DNA of 5,968 bases from Candidatus Eiseniibacteriota bacterium (GTDB taxonomy: Bacteria; Joyebacterota; Joyebacteria; Joyebacterales; Joyebacteraceae). Shown in pieces: positions 1 through 5,646 of this stretch. The position numbers and the translations under genes were made by a program. The DNA lies in NCBI GenBank assembly GCA_030630395.1, contig DAOVNE010000099.1:1-5968 (forward strand). The letters run 5' to 3'. The notes under the pieces are model-generated. The model did not search any database and was not told the origin of the DNA. It worked only from the letters and a program-made list of their open reading frames with translations. Each line of letters starts with the position of its first letter. Positions within the stretch are counted from its first letter, which is position 1.

Positions 1-1005
1 CTAGGTGGACGCCTCGATCTTGTTCAGGCGGAAGCCGTCGCGGACATAGTCGGCGCAAGGACGCGCCGCGGACTTGAGTTCGCACTCGGGCAGCTTGAAG
101 GAGGGTTGTCTCAGCGACTCGGCGAGCTTCGGGCGGAGATCCTTGTGTTCCGGGCGGAGGTCGAGTCCCTGATAGACTTCTCCGATGAGGACATTGGAAG
201 CTCCACGGTCGCGGCGATCATGGACCTTGGCCACAAGTGCTGTCGCTCAGTTGACGACCTACTCTCTGACAGCGTCGTTGGCGCGGCCGTGAGGGACGGA
301 GTGTCGGTTGCGATAGTTGGTCGTCCGAACGTTGGGAAGTCAAGCCTCCTTAACGCGCTGCTCGCTCGCGCTCGAGCAATAGTGACGGCACTTCCCGGCA
401 CGACGCGCGACGCGATCGAGGAGACGGTAGATCTTGACGGCGTGCCTGTTCGTCTCATCGATACCGCCGGGTGGCGAGACTCAACGGACCCGGCTGAGGT
501 GGAAGGTGTGGAGCGTGCGAAGGCCGCTGCGGCGGGAGCTGATCTCGTGTTGTTTGTCATCGACTCAAGCTCCGGAACCACGGCAGCGGACACGTCGGTT
601 GCAGAGGATCTTGACCGAGAGAGAACGCTCGCAGTTCTCAACAAGATCGATCTCATCGCCGGCGACCCCGCGGGAATCGAACTCAATGGGCTCCCATTCG
701 CTGAGGTCTCTGCGCTCACACGAGATGGCATACCCGAGCTCAAGAGAGCCATCGCCGCTATGCTCCTCGACGGCAGAGCAGTGGGGGCCGCCCCGGCTGT
801 CACCAATGTGCGGCATATCAATGCGCTCAAGCAAGTGCGTGCCGCCCTCGAGCGAGCCATCGGCCTTCTGAACGATGAGGCGCCCCCGGAACTTGCGGCC
901 ATCGATGTCGCTGAGGCCACAGGTGCGCTTGGTGAGATCACCGGCGAGACGACACCAGACGACGTGCTGCGACATATATTTGAGCGTTTCTGCGTTGGGA
1001 AGTAG
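1..1005 (+). CDS. mnmE: MnmE (TrmE), tRNA-modifying GTPase, 5'-truncated
   Basis: MnmE is the potassium-activated GTPase that, with MnmG, uses a methylene-tetrahydrofolate carbon to build the cmnm5/nm5 group on wobble uridine 34 of tRNAs. The reading frame is open from base 1 and begins [20 protein letters not shown], the well-conserved start of the helical domain. About 120 N-terminal residues (the folate-binding, dimerising TrmE-N domain) therefore lie outside the window. Visible residues number 334. The G domain is complete: P-loop GRPNVGKS (visible codons 107-114), K-loop GTTRD (133-137), DTAGWR (154-159), NKID (214-217) and SAL (237-239). The protein ends in the diagnostic FCVGK with the invariant catalytic-site cysteine. 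The TTG at 106 is an internal leucine, not a start. The stop codon overlaps the AGGA that serves mnmG, 10 nt before its ATG, which implies co-transcription and possibly translational coupling. Identification is very secure. Confidence 0.97.
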   Translation, partial: LGGRLDLVQAEAVADIVGARTRRGLEFALGQLEGGLSQRLGELRAEILVFRAEVESLIDFSDEDIGSSTVAAIMDLGHKCCRSVDDLLSDSVVGAAVRDGVSVAIVGRPNVGKSSLLNALLARARAIVTALPGTTRDAIEETVDLDGVPVRLIDTAGWRDSTDPAEVEGVERAKAAAAGADLVLFVIDSSSGTTAADTSVAEDLDRERTLAVLNKIDLIAGDPAGIELNGLPFAEVSALTRDGIPELKRAIAAMLLDGRAVGAAPAVTNVRHINALKQVRAALERAIGLLNDEAPPELAAIDVAEATGALGEITGETTPDDVLRHIFERFCVGK

Positions 1006-1015
1006 GATCAGGCAG

Positions 1016-2908
1016 ATGCAGGACTACGACTTCGACATAATCGTTGTTGGAGCAGGCCACGCTGCCTGTGAGGCGGCCCTTGCAGCCTCCCGTCTCGGTA
1101 GACGCGTCCTCGTGGTCACGATCTCACGAAGGCATGTCGGCGAAATGCCCTGCAATCCCGCCATTGGCGGCCTCGCTAAGGGACAGCTGGCTAGAGAGAT
1201 AGACGCCCTCGGGGGCGAAATGGGTCTTGCCGCTGATGCGACCGGCCTTCAGTTCCGGATGCTCAACACCGGCAAAGGGCCAGCCGTGCGCTCTCCGCGT
1301 GCTCAGTGCGACAAGGAGGAGTACCGACAGTACATGCTGTCGGTGCTTACTCGCCAGGGCTCGATCACCCTGGTTGAGGACCGGGTGGAGCGGGTGGTGG
1401 CCCAAGGGCGGAGCGTCAAGGGTGTCACATTGACAGGTGGCGAAGAAGTGACATCACCTGTTGTGATCTTGACAACAGGTACATTCCTGTGTGGCAGTCT
1501 CTACGTAGGTGCGCGCACATGGCGCGGAGGGAGAACCGGAGAGCCACCGGCAAAGGGACTCTCCGAGAACCTGCGCGAGCTTGGGTTTGGGCTGGGGCGC
1601 CTCAAGACAGGCACGCCGGCACGCGTCGCCGCTGAGAGCATCGACTGGACAGAGCTTGAGCGCCAGGATGGGGACACGGACCCCGTTGCATTCTCGTTCA
1701 GGACCGAGAGTCTGGTTGTTGAGCAGCTGCCTTGCCACGTTACGTACACAAACAGTCGCAGTCACGACATTCTGCGGGGGTCATTGACCAGGTCGCCGCT
1801 CTTCAGTGGACGGATCACAGGGGTTGGTCCCAGGTACTGTCCATCCATTGAGGACAAGGTGGTGCGTTTCCCTGACCGGGAGAGCCACAGAATTCTGCTC
1901 GAGCCTGAGACGAGGCGCGGGGATGTGATCTACCTGAACGGGCTGTCGTCGAGCATGCCGGTCGACGTCCAGCTGGCGGTGATTCGGAGCATCGACGGGA
2001 TGTCACGAGCTCGAATGCTGAGACCTGGGTATGCTGTTGAGTACGACTACGTCGACCCACGGGAACTCAAGCCGACGCTCGAGGCGAAGCACGTGCGAGG
2101 TCTCTATCTGGCCGGGCAGGTCAACGGCACCTCGGGGTACGAGGAGGCTGCTGCACAGGGACTCATGGCGGGAATGAACGCCGCCTTGAGCGGGCGCGGC
2201 CTGGAGCCTGTGGTTCTCAGCCGCTCTGATGCGTACATCGGGGTGCTGATCGACGATCTCGTCACAAAGGGAGCGGACGAGCCCTATCGCATGTTCACGA
2301 GTAGGGCCGAGCACAGGCTTCTTCTCAGGCACGACAATGCGGATATGCGGCTCATGCCGATCGGGAGAAGAGTCGGCCTTGTGAGCGACGAGGTAGCGGC
2401 CCGTGCTGAGAGGAAGCGCGAACAGGCAACGGCCGAAATAGCGAGATTGATGAAGAGCACGGTGACACCAGACAGAGCGAACAGCGTGCTGCGTGCGCGG
2501 GGAAGCACCGAGATATCCGAGTCGCAGAGTGCCGCGCAGCTGCTCGCACGGCCCGAGATGTCCCTGGGCGATATCCATGCGATGTCGCCACCGCCGGCAG
2601 AAGTAGGGCCGGCGGTGGCAAGTGAAGTGGGAATCCAGGTGAAGTACAGGGGCTATGTGAGACGAGCGGAACAGCTGATTGAGAAGCAGCGGGCGCTTGA
2701 GAAGAGCGAACTCCCGGAGGATCTCGACTACGGTGCGGTGCGTGGGTTGTCGACTGAGGCGAGCCAGAAGCTGGCGCATGTGATGCCTGCGACGATCGGA
2801 CAGGCGTCTCGGGTCCCCGGGGTGAGCCCCGCGGACATAGGAGTGCTCATGATACATCTGAAGGTACGCGGAGGGCCAGGGCGGGAGGTGCGTGAGGATG
2901 GGTGTTGA
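1016..2908 (+). CDS. mnmG: MnmG (GidA), FAD-dependent tRNA U34 modification enzyme
   Basis: This is the FAD-binding partner of MnmE in the tRNA uridine-34 modification complex. It is 630 aa, the normal family length. The ATG at 1016 is chosen because the family signature begins at once ([17 protein letters not shown], residues 5-21) and AGGA sits 8 nt upstream; a longer open frame to 875 runs back into mnmE and is not used. Visible landmarks are the Rossmann FAD loop (12-21), PCNPAIGG with Cys46, [17 protein letters not shown] (81-97), TTGTFL (153-158), RLKTGTP (195-201), [11 protein letters not shown] with Cys275, the PGYAVEYD block, [16 protein letters not shown], and the C-terminal helical part with IQVKYRGY and [15 protein letters not shown] that contacts MnmE. 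Cys46 and Cys275 match the two conserved functional cysteines of E. coli MnmG. The third glycine of the usual GxGxxG loop is alanine (Ala17). Its end overlaps rsmG by 11 nt. A strong 12-bp inverted repeat lies inside the gene at 2587-2619. Confidence 0.98.
   Translation: MQDYDFDIIVVGAGHAACEAALAASRLGRRVLVVTISRRHVGEMPCNPAIGGLAKGQLAREIDALGGEMGLAADATGLQFRMLNTGKGPAVRSPRAQCDKEEYRQYMLSVLTRQGSITLVEDRVERVVAQGRSVKGVTLTGGEEVTSPVVILTTGTFLCGSLYVGARTWRGGRTGEPPAKGLSENLRELGFGLGRLKTGTPARVAAESIDWTELERQDGDTDPVAFSFRTESLVVEQLPCHVTYTNSRSHDILRGSLTRSPLFSGRITGVGPRYCPSIEDKVVRFPDRESHRILLEPETRRGDVIYLNGLSSSMPVDVQLAVIRSIDGMSRARMLRPGYAVEYDYVDPRELKPTLEAKHVRGLYLAGQVNGTSGYEEAAAQGLMAGMNAALSGRGLEPVVLSRSDAYIGVLIDDLVTKGADEPYRMFTSRAEHRLLLRHDNADMRLMPIGRRVGLVSDEVAARAERKREQATAEIARLMKSTVTPDRANSVLRARGSTEISESQSAAQLLARPEMSLGDIHAMSPPPAEVGPAVASEVGIQVKYRGYVRRAEQLIEKQRALEKSELPEDLDYGAVRGLSTEASQKLAHVMPATIGQASRVPGVSPADIGVLMIHLKVRGGPGREVREDGC
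2587..2619 (+). repeat. Perfect 12-bp inverted repeat (hairpin) inside mnmG
   Basis: The arms at 2587-2598 (GCCACCGCCGGC) and 2608-2619 (GCCGGCGGTGGC) are exact reverse complements around a 9-nt loop. The mRNA would form a very stable GC-rich stem. It encodes part of a proline/alanine-rich linker (about residues 524-535) just before the conserved IQVKYRGY block, a segment that varies in length between MnmG proteins. No U-tract follows, so it is not a standard terminator. Its function is unknown. Confidence 0.85.
2884..2890 (+). promoter_or_regulatory. Ribosome binding site of rsmG, decides its start
   Basis: GGAGGTG ends 7 nt before the ATG at 2898, an ideal distance, but only 1 nt before the upstream in-frame GTG at 2892. 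It therefore supports ATG 2898. It lies within the last codons of mnmG, so rsmG translation is probably coupled to mnmG termination. Confidence 0.75.
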
Positions 2909-3560
2909 ACTGCCACGGGCCGAGATCGAGCAGGTTGCGGGCCCAATGACAGAGGACCAGGTGCGGCAGTTGGCCGTCTACATGCAGAAGCTGGCCGCTG
3001 ATGCGGAGAAGATGAGCCTGATCTCGCGCAACGAGCTGCCCAATCTGGGGCGGCATGTTCTGGACGCGGCTGCCGTCCTGGCGTTTCGCGAGCTCCCCGA
3101 CGGAGGGGTGGCAGATCTGGGTACTGGAGGAGGATTGCCGGGAGTTGTGCTGTCGATCCTGCGACCGAAGGTCAGGGTGACGCTCATCGATTCGCGGAGG
3201 AGCAAGATCGTCTTTCTAAAGAGCGCGCAGCGGCTTGTGGGACTCGACAATATGGAGATCGTGCATGCGCGGCTGGAGGACCTGGCCGGCGTGAGGAGCT
3301 TCCCCTTGGCTGTTGCGAGAGCGTTGGGACGGCTGGACAGAGTCCTTGAGATGAGCCTGGCCCTTGTGGAGCCCGGAGGAAGTCTGGTTTTATACAAGGG
3401 GCCGCGGTGGTCTGAGGAGGCGGAGCAGGCGGCCGTGATAGCCAAACGCTCTGGAGCTGTGATAGAGCGCGTGGAGGGAGTGGAGCTTCCAGGGACCGAT
3501 CGGACGACCACATTTGTTGAGTTTCGAGTCGGGAGTGTTTCACGTGGAACAGCCGCGTAG
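2898..3560 (+). CDS. rsmG: RsmG (GidB), 16S rRNA m7G527 methyltransferase
   Basis: RsmG transfers a methyl group from S-adenosylmethionine to N7 of G527 in 16S rRNA (E. coli numbering), close to the decoding site; in other bacteria its loss gives low-level streptomycin resistance. The protein is 220 aa, against 207 in E. coli and about 239 in B. subtilis. The SAM-binding loop [10 protein letters not shown] is at residues 73-82, followed by the acidic strand end [14 protein letters not shown] (Asp98), then the [12 protein letters not shown] and [13 protein letters not shown] blocks typical of the family. The upstream motif is unusual: NLxS is replaced by SLIS (40-43) and RHxLDS by RHVLDA (52-57). 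ATG 2898 is preferred over GTG 2892 on ribosome-binding-site spacing. Position after mnmG is the standard gene order. The final codons (SVSRGTAA) contain a parS site, so DNA binding constrains the C-terminal residues, which lie beyond the conserved fold. Confidence 0.95.
   Translation: MGVELPRAEIEQVAGPMTEDQVRQLAVYMQKLAADAEKMSLISRNELPNLGRHVLDAAAVLAFRELPDGGVADLGTGGGLPGVVLSILRPKVRVTLIDSRRSKIVFLKSAQRLVGLDNMEIVHARLEDLAGVRSFPLAVARALGRLDRVLEMSLALVEPGGSLVLYKGPRWSEEAEQAAVIAKRSGAVIERVEGVELPGTDRTTTFVEFRVGSVSRGTAA
3536..3551. promoter_or_regulatory. parS site 1, inside the rsmG 3' end
   Basis: TGTTTCACGTGGAACA on this strand reads TGTTCCACGTGAAACA on the other, identical to the established B. subtilis parS consensus. 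It has one break in perfect dyad symmetry and lies wholly within rsmG, where it codes for the VSRGT stretch before the stop. It should be a ParB loading site; parB is 1.1 kb downstream. I am confident from sequence identity, but binding is inferred. Confidence 0.92.
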
Positions 3561-3567
3561 GAACAGG

Positions 3568-3596
3568 CAGGGGGCGGTCGCCACTGGCCGCCACTG
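3568..3596 (+). terminator. Hairpin after rsmG, possible weak terminator
   Basis: GGCGGTCG (3573-3580) can pair with TGGCCGCC (3585-3592) around loop CCAC: eight pairs including two G-U. An outer CAG/CTG pairing (3568-3570 with 3594-3596) extends it. It begins 7 nt after the rsmG stop and is followed by only three Ts, which are the start of parS site 2. It may end or attenuate mnmE-mnmG-rsmG transcription, but without a proper U-tract the terminator reading is weak. Confidence 0.35.
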
Positions 3597-3610
3597 TTTC
3601 ACGTGAAACA
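3595..3610. promoter_or_regulatory. parS site 2, perfect palindrome
   Basis: TGTTTCACGTGAAACA is a perfect 16-bp palindrome and an exact match to the widely conserved bacterial chromosomal parS motif. It is 59 bp (start to start) from site 1 and about 170 bp upstream of parA. Perfect symmetry should give strong binding of the ParB helix-turn-helix dimer and loading of sliding ParB-CTP clamps. It lies upstream of the candidate parA promoter, so ParB bound here may also affect parAB transcription. Confidence 0.95.
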
Positions 3611-3614
3611 CCAC

Positions 3615-3623
3615 CAATCCACA
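3615..3623 (+). promoter_or_regulatory. Weak DnaA-box-like sequence
   Basis: CAATCCACA differs from the DnaA consensus TTATCCACA at the first two positions. It is noted only because a consensus box lies 26 nt downstream and another one-mismatch box follows; alone it would be ignored. Confidence 0.2.
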
Positions 3624-3648
3624 TCCTTCTCACTCGCACACAAAAACC

Positions 3649-3657
3649 TGTGGATAA
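3649..3657 (-). promoter_or_regulatory. Consensus DnaA box
   Basis: TGTGGATAA on this strand is TTATCCACA on the minus strand, an exact match to the high-affinity DnaA box. It lies in the most A-rich part of the rsmG-parA gap (AAAAA precedes it), 38 nt after parS site 2 and 24 nt before the candidate -35 element of parA. It may bind DnaA to regulate parAB or form part of an origin-associated cluster. Confidence 0.6.
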
Positions 3658-3681
3658 CTCGAGCTGTTCCCACCTTTCCCC

Positions 3682-3710
3682 TTGACATGGTTCCCCCCGT
3701 CTGGTTGATT
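3682..3710 (+). promoter_or_regulatory. Candidate sigma-70-type promoter for parAB
   Basis: A consensus -35 TTGACA (3682-3687) is followed after 17 nt by TTGATT (3705-3710), which matches TATAAT at only three positions and lacks the key second A. The transcript would start near 3717 and give a leader of about 64 nt. The strong -35, the correct spacing and the position support it; the poor -10 leaves doubt or suggests an activator. Confidence 0.4.
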
Positions 3711-3759
3711 CAAGCAACTTACCATCCTGCGCGCGACAGCACGCGTGGATGGAACGCTG

Positions 3760-3768
3760 CTATCCACA
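3760..3768 (+). promoter_or_regulatory. Near-consensus DnaA box in the parA leader
   Basis: CTATCCACA differs from TTATCCACA only at the first base. It lies on the opposite strand to the 3649 box, downstream of the candidate promoter and 3 nt before the parA ribosome binding site (GGGAGG, 3772-3777). DnaA bound here could block transcription into parA. Confidence 0.4.
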
Positions 3769-3780
3769 TTCGGGAGGCAT

Positions 3781-4581
3781 ATGAGCCGCGTCATTGCGAT
3801 CGCGAACCAGAAGGGCGGCGTCGGCAAGACAACCACCGCCGTCAATGTCTCCGCCTGCCTGGCTGTGGCAGAGCGGAAGACCCTCCTTATAGACATCGAC
3901 CCTCAGGCGAACGCCACGAGTGGCCTTGGGATCGAGAAAAGCAAGATCACATCCACCATTTACGAGGTCCTCATCGGCGATGAGCCGATCAGCAGCGCGG
4001 TTATCCCGGCCCCTGATCTTCCCTTTCTCCACGTCGTCCCCTCAAACCAGCGCCTCATCGGGGCCGAGGTGGAGCTTGTTAATGTAATGGCGAGGGAGAC
4101 GCGTCTGCAGCGAGCCATCTCCGAGGCGGCCGCTGACTACGAGTACATCTTCATAGACTGCCCACCATCCCTCGGACTACTGACCGTCAACACATTAACC
4201 GCGGCTGATACGGTTATTGTCCCCATTCAGTGCGAGTACTACGCACTCGAGGGACTCGGCCAGCTTCTCAACACGATCAGGCTGGTCCAGCGTAACCTCA
4301 ACACACGTCTGCGGATAGAGGGTATTCTGCTCACCATGTACGATGGACGGCTGAACCTCGCCCGCCAGGTGGCGGAGGAGGCGCGACGGTATTTCGGTGA
4401 CCGCGTATACGAGGCGATGATCCCGCGAAATGTGAGACTGGGAGAGGCGCCGAGCTTTGGTCAACCGATAATCCTTTACGACATACTATCAGCAGGGGCG
4501 CGTGCGTATATCGCTCTGACCAAGGAGATCATGGACTCGGCCAAGACGGCTGAGCCGGTCCCGGTAGCGAGCCAGGGGTAG
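3781..4581 (+). CDS. parA: ParA (Soj), chromosome-partitioning ATPase
   Basis: ParA is a deviant-Walker ATPase that dimerises on ATP, coats the nucleoid non-specifically and is released when ParB-parS complexes stimulate hydrolysis, moving origins apart. In several bacteria it also acts on DnaA. The protein is 266 aa, the short chromosomal Soj type with no N-terminal helix-turn-helix extension. Landmarks are the deviant Walker A KGGVGKTT (residues 11-18, signature Lys11 and catalytic Lys16), LLIDIDPQANAT (35-46), Walker B IFIDCPPSLG with Asp126 (123-132), VPIQCEYYALEG (146-157) and the C-terminal IPRNVRLGEAPSFGQPI block. ATG 3781 starts MSRVIAIANQKGG, exactly where family members begin; the in-frame GTG at 3745 is rejected. 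GGGAGG lies only 3 nt upstream, rather close. parB follows after 45 nt, and parS sites lie just before it. Its coding strand is slightly C-rich, unlike rsmG and parB. Confidence 0.97.
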   Translation: MSRVIAIANQKGGVGKTTTAVNVSACLAVAERKTLLIDIDPQANATSGLGIEKSKITSTIYEVLIGDEPISSAVIPAPDLPFLHVVPSNQRLIGAEVELVNVMARETRLQRAISEAAADYEYIFIDCPPSLGLLTVNTLTAADTVIVPIQCEYYALEGLGQLLNTIRLVQRNLNTRLRIEGILLTMYDGRLNLARQVAEEARRYFGDRVYEAMIPRNVRLGEAPSFGQPIILYDILSAGARAYIALTKEIMDSAKTAEPVPVASQG

Positions 4582-4609
4582 ATCGCCCCGGTGCACAGTG
4601 CCAGTGGAT

Positions 4610-4617
4610 GGAGGAGG
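4610..4617 (+). promoter_or_regulatory. Ribosome binding site of parB, decides its start
   Basis: GGAGGAGG ends 9 nt before ATG 4627. The earlier in-frame GTG at 4591 would place this motif inside the gene and has no comparable site of its own, so the start at 4627 is favoured. Confidence 0.7.
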
Positions 4618-4626
4618 CCTGAAGGG

Positions 4627-5481
4627 ATGACAAACAGGACTGCCCTCGGCAAGGGAATCGAGGCGCTGATTCCGGACGCTCCGCTGACGTCGAGTAGCGG
4701 CGGGGAGCTACCGGTGGATCTTATTGATGCGAACCCGGAGCAGCCACGAACACGGTTTGACGAGACGGCGCTTGCTGAGTTGTCGGCATCTCTCAGCCGT
4801 CACGGCGTGCTCCAGCCGATCCTTGTGCGCGCAATGCCGGATGGGCGCTATCGTCTGGTGGCCGGAGAGCGGCGTCTGAGGGCGGCGCGGATGGCAGGGA
4901 TCGAGATGATCCCGGCCGTAGTGCGCGATGTGGATGAGAACAGCGGGCTTGAGCTTGCCCTTGTTGAGAACCTCCAGAGAGAAGACCTGGATCCGATCGA
5001 CGAGGCGAAGGCGTTTGAGGCGTTGATGGAGCTAGGCGGCCTGGCCCAGTCGGACGTGGCTCTGCGCGTAGGGAAGGACAGAAGCACAGTGGCGAACGCG
5101 ATGCGTCTGCTTGACCTTCCGTTCGAGGTGCAGGAGATGATCTCGGAGGGAACACTGAGCGCCGGACACGGCCGTGCGATTCTGGCGCTGGCGACGGGCG
5201 AGGAGCGCCGTCAGCTGGCGGAGCGCGTGGTGAGGCGAGGACTGTCCGTGCGTGAGGCGGAAGTGCTTGCGAGGGGCCCAAAGCCCAGGCGCAGGACCGT
5301 GCGAGCACGGAAAACAGCTGATCCACTCCTCAAAGACTACGAGGCCAGGCTGGAGCGGGCGCTCGGAACGAGCGTGCGGGTGGAGCGGATTGGACACGAG
5401 GGAAGCATCAGGATTGAGTACTACTCCAGCGAGGAGCTTGAGAGGCTTATGGAACTCCTGCTATCGCTTGAGCGAAGGTGA
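4627..5481 (+). CDS. parB: ParB (Spo0J), centromere-binding CTPase
   Basis: ParB binds parS, switches to a CTP-bound clamp that slides along DNA, builds the partition complex, stimulates ParA ATP hydrolysis and in many bacteria recruits SMC. The protein is 284 aa and complete. The start MTNRTALGKGIEALIP (1-16) is the canonical N-terminal ParA-interacting peptide (usually LGRGLxALI), which supports ATG 4627. The ParB/Srx CTP-binding domain follows: NPEQPR (36-41), GVLQPILVR (60-68), GERRLRAAR (80-88) and ENLQREDLDPIDEA (114-127). The helix-turn-helix is around 139-165 (QSDVALRVGKDRSTVANAMR), then LSAGHGRAIL (177-186). The C-terminal dimerisation domain (DPLLKDYEARLERALGTSV, then IRIEYYSSEELERL) is intact. 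It is co-directional with parA and probably in the same transcript. There is no noc paralogue upstream of parA, so this is the single ParB of the locus. Confidence 0.97.
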   Translation: MTNRTALGKGIEALIPDAPLTSSSGGELPVDLIDANPEQPRTRFDETALAELSASLSRHGVLQPILVRAMPDGRYRLVAGERRLRAARMAGIEMIPAVVRDVDENSGLELALVENLQREDLDPIDEAKAFEALMELGGLAQSDVALRVGKDRSTVANAMRLLDLPFEVQEMISEGTLSAGHGRAILALATGEERRQLAERVVRRGLSVREAEVLARGPKPRRRTVRARKTADPLLKDYEARLERALGTSVRVERIGHEGSIRIEYYSSEELERLMELLLSLERR

Positions 5482-5541
5482 TGCGCGCGGGATGCCATGG
5501 AAGAATATGATGCGAAGAGACTGGCGATTGCCTGTTAGCTG

Positions 5542-5570
5542 TTGACTGGTGAATGTGTGTTTGGTAGCGT
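5542..5570 (+). promoter_or_regulatory. Candidate sigma-70-type promoter for the bactofilin gene
   Basis: TTGACT (5542-5547) and TAGCGT (5565-5570) are separated by 17 nt. The -35 matches the consensus at five of six positions. The -10 matches at three, but these are the key T1, A2 and T6. Transcription would begin near 5577, leaving a leader of about 70 nt that contains the stem-loop at 5603-5627. Read-through from parB is also possible because I see no good terminator after parB. Confidence 0.4.
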
Positions 5571-5602
5571 CTTTTCTTCGCGTAGATGCTGATGTGAATG
5601 GA

Positions 5603-5627
5603 GGTCCGACGCGGGCGGCCTCGGACC
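5603..5627 (+). repeat. Inverted repeat in the bactofilin leader
   Basis: GGTCCGA (5603-5609) and TCGGACC (5621-5627) are exact reverse complements around an 11-nt GC-rich loop. The stem ends 7 nt before the ribosome binding site GGGAGG (5635-5640). No T-run follows, so it is not a terminator; it could shield or stabilise the 5' end of the mRNA, or be an operator. A 7-bp match alone is not statistically striking. Confidence 0.45.
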
Positions 5628-5646
5628 GTTGCGCGGGAGGTTTTGG

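Noticed and set aside
106..108. TTG as a possible start of a short MnmE
   Set aside because: The same frame continues upstream to base 1 with conserved MnmE sequence, so the gene simply enters from outside the window.
111..941. Open frame of 276 codons on the minus strand opposite mnmE
   Set aside because: Low-complexity Ser/Ala/Arg-rich translation opposite the MnmE G domain; a shadow of the real gene.
875..1015. Upstream in-frame extension of mnmG
   Set aside because: It overlaps the mnmE C-terminal coding region and adds residues unlike any MnmG; ATG 1016 has a ribosome binding site and begins at the conserved fold.
1456..1480. Perfect 9-bp inverted repeat ACCTGTTGT/ACAACAGGT with a 7-nt loop in mnmG
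   Set aside because: By rough estimate about one such repeat is expected per 6 kb by chance, and it encodes the conserved LTTG segment, so protein constraint explains it well enough.
2003..2857. Open frame of 284 codons on the minus strand opposite mnmG
   Set aside because: It lies wholly opposite a highly conserved gene, its translation has no recognisable domain, and such long antisense frames are expected in GC-rich coding DNA.
3546..3566. Direct repeat GGAACAG at 3546-3552 and 3560-3566, and GCCACTG at 3580-3586 and 3590-3596
   Set aside because: Two copies of 7 bp are too short to call iterons; the first copy is largely part of parS site 1.
3745..3780. GTG start adding 12 residues to ParA
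   Set aside because: The extension spans the second DnaA-like box and the ribosome binding site; ParA proteins of this type begin at the ATG 3781 position.
3561..3780. The rsmG-parA gap as a complete replication origin
   Set aside because: Only one consensus DnaA box, no clear AT-rich unwinding element (GC about 54% over 3601-3780) and no visible DnaA-trio array; regulation or a partial origin cluster is a safer reading.
5464..5475. Palindrome TCGCTTGAGCGA at the parB end as a terminator
   Set aside because: The stem is only four or five pairs with almost no loop, lies before the stop codon and has no T-run.
5497..5538. Tiny open frame MEEYDAKRLAIAC after parB
   Set aside because: Only 13 codons, no ribosome binding site at a usable distance, and no comparative evidence.
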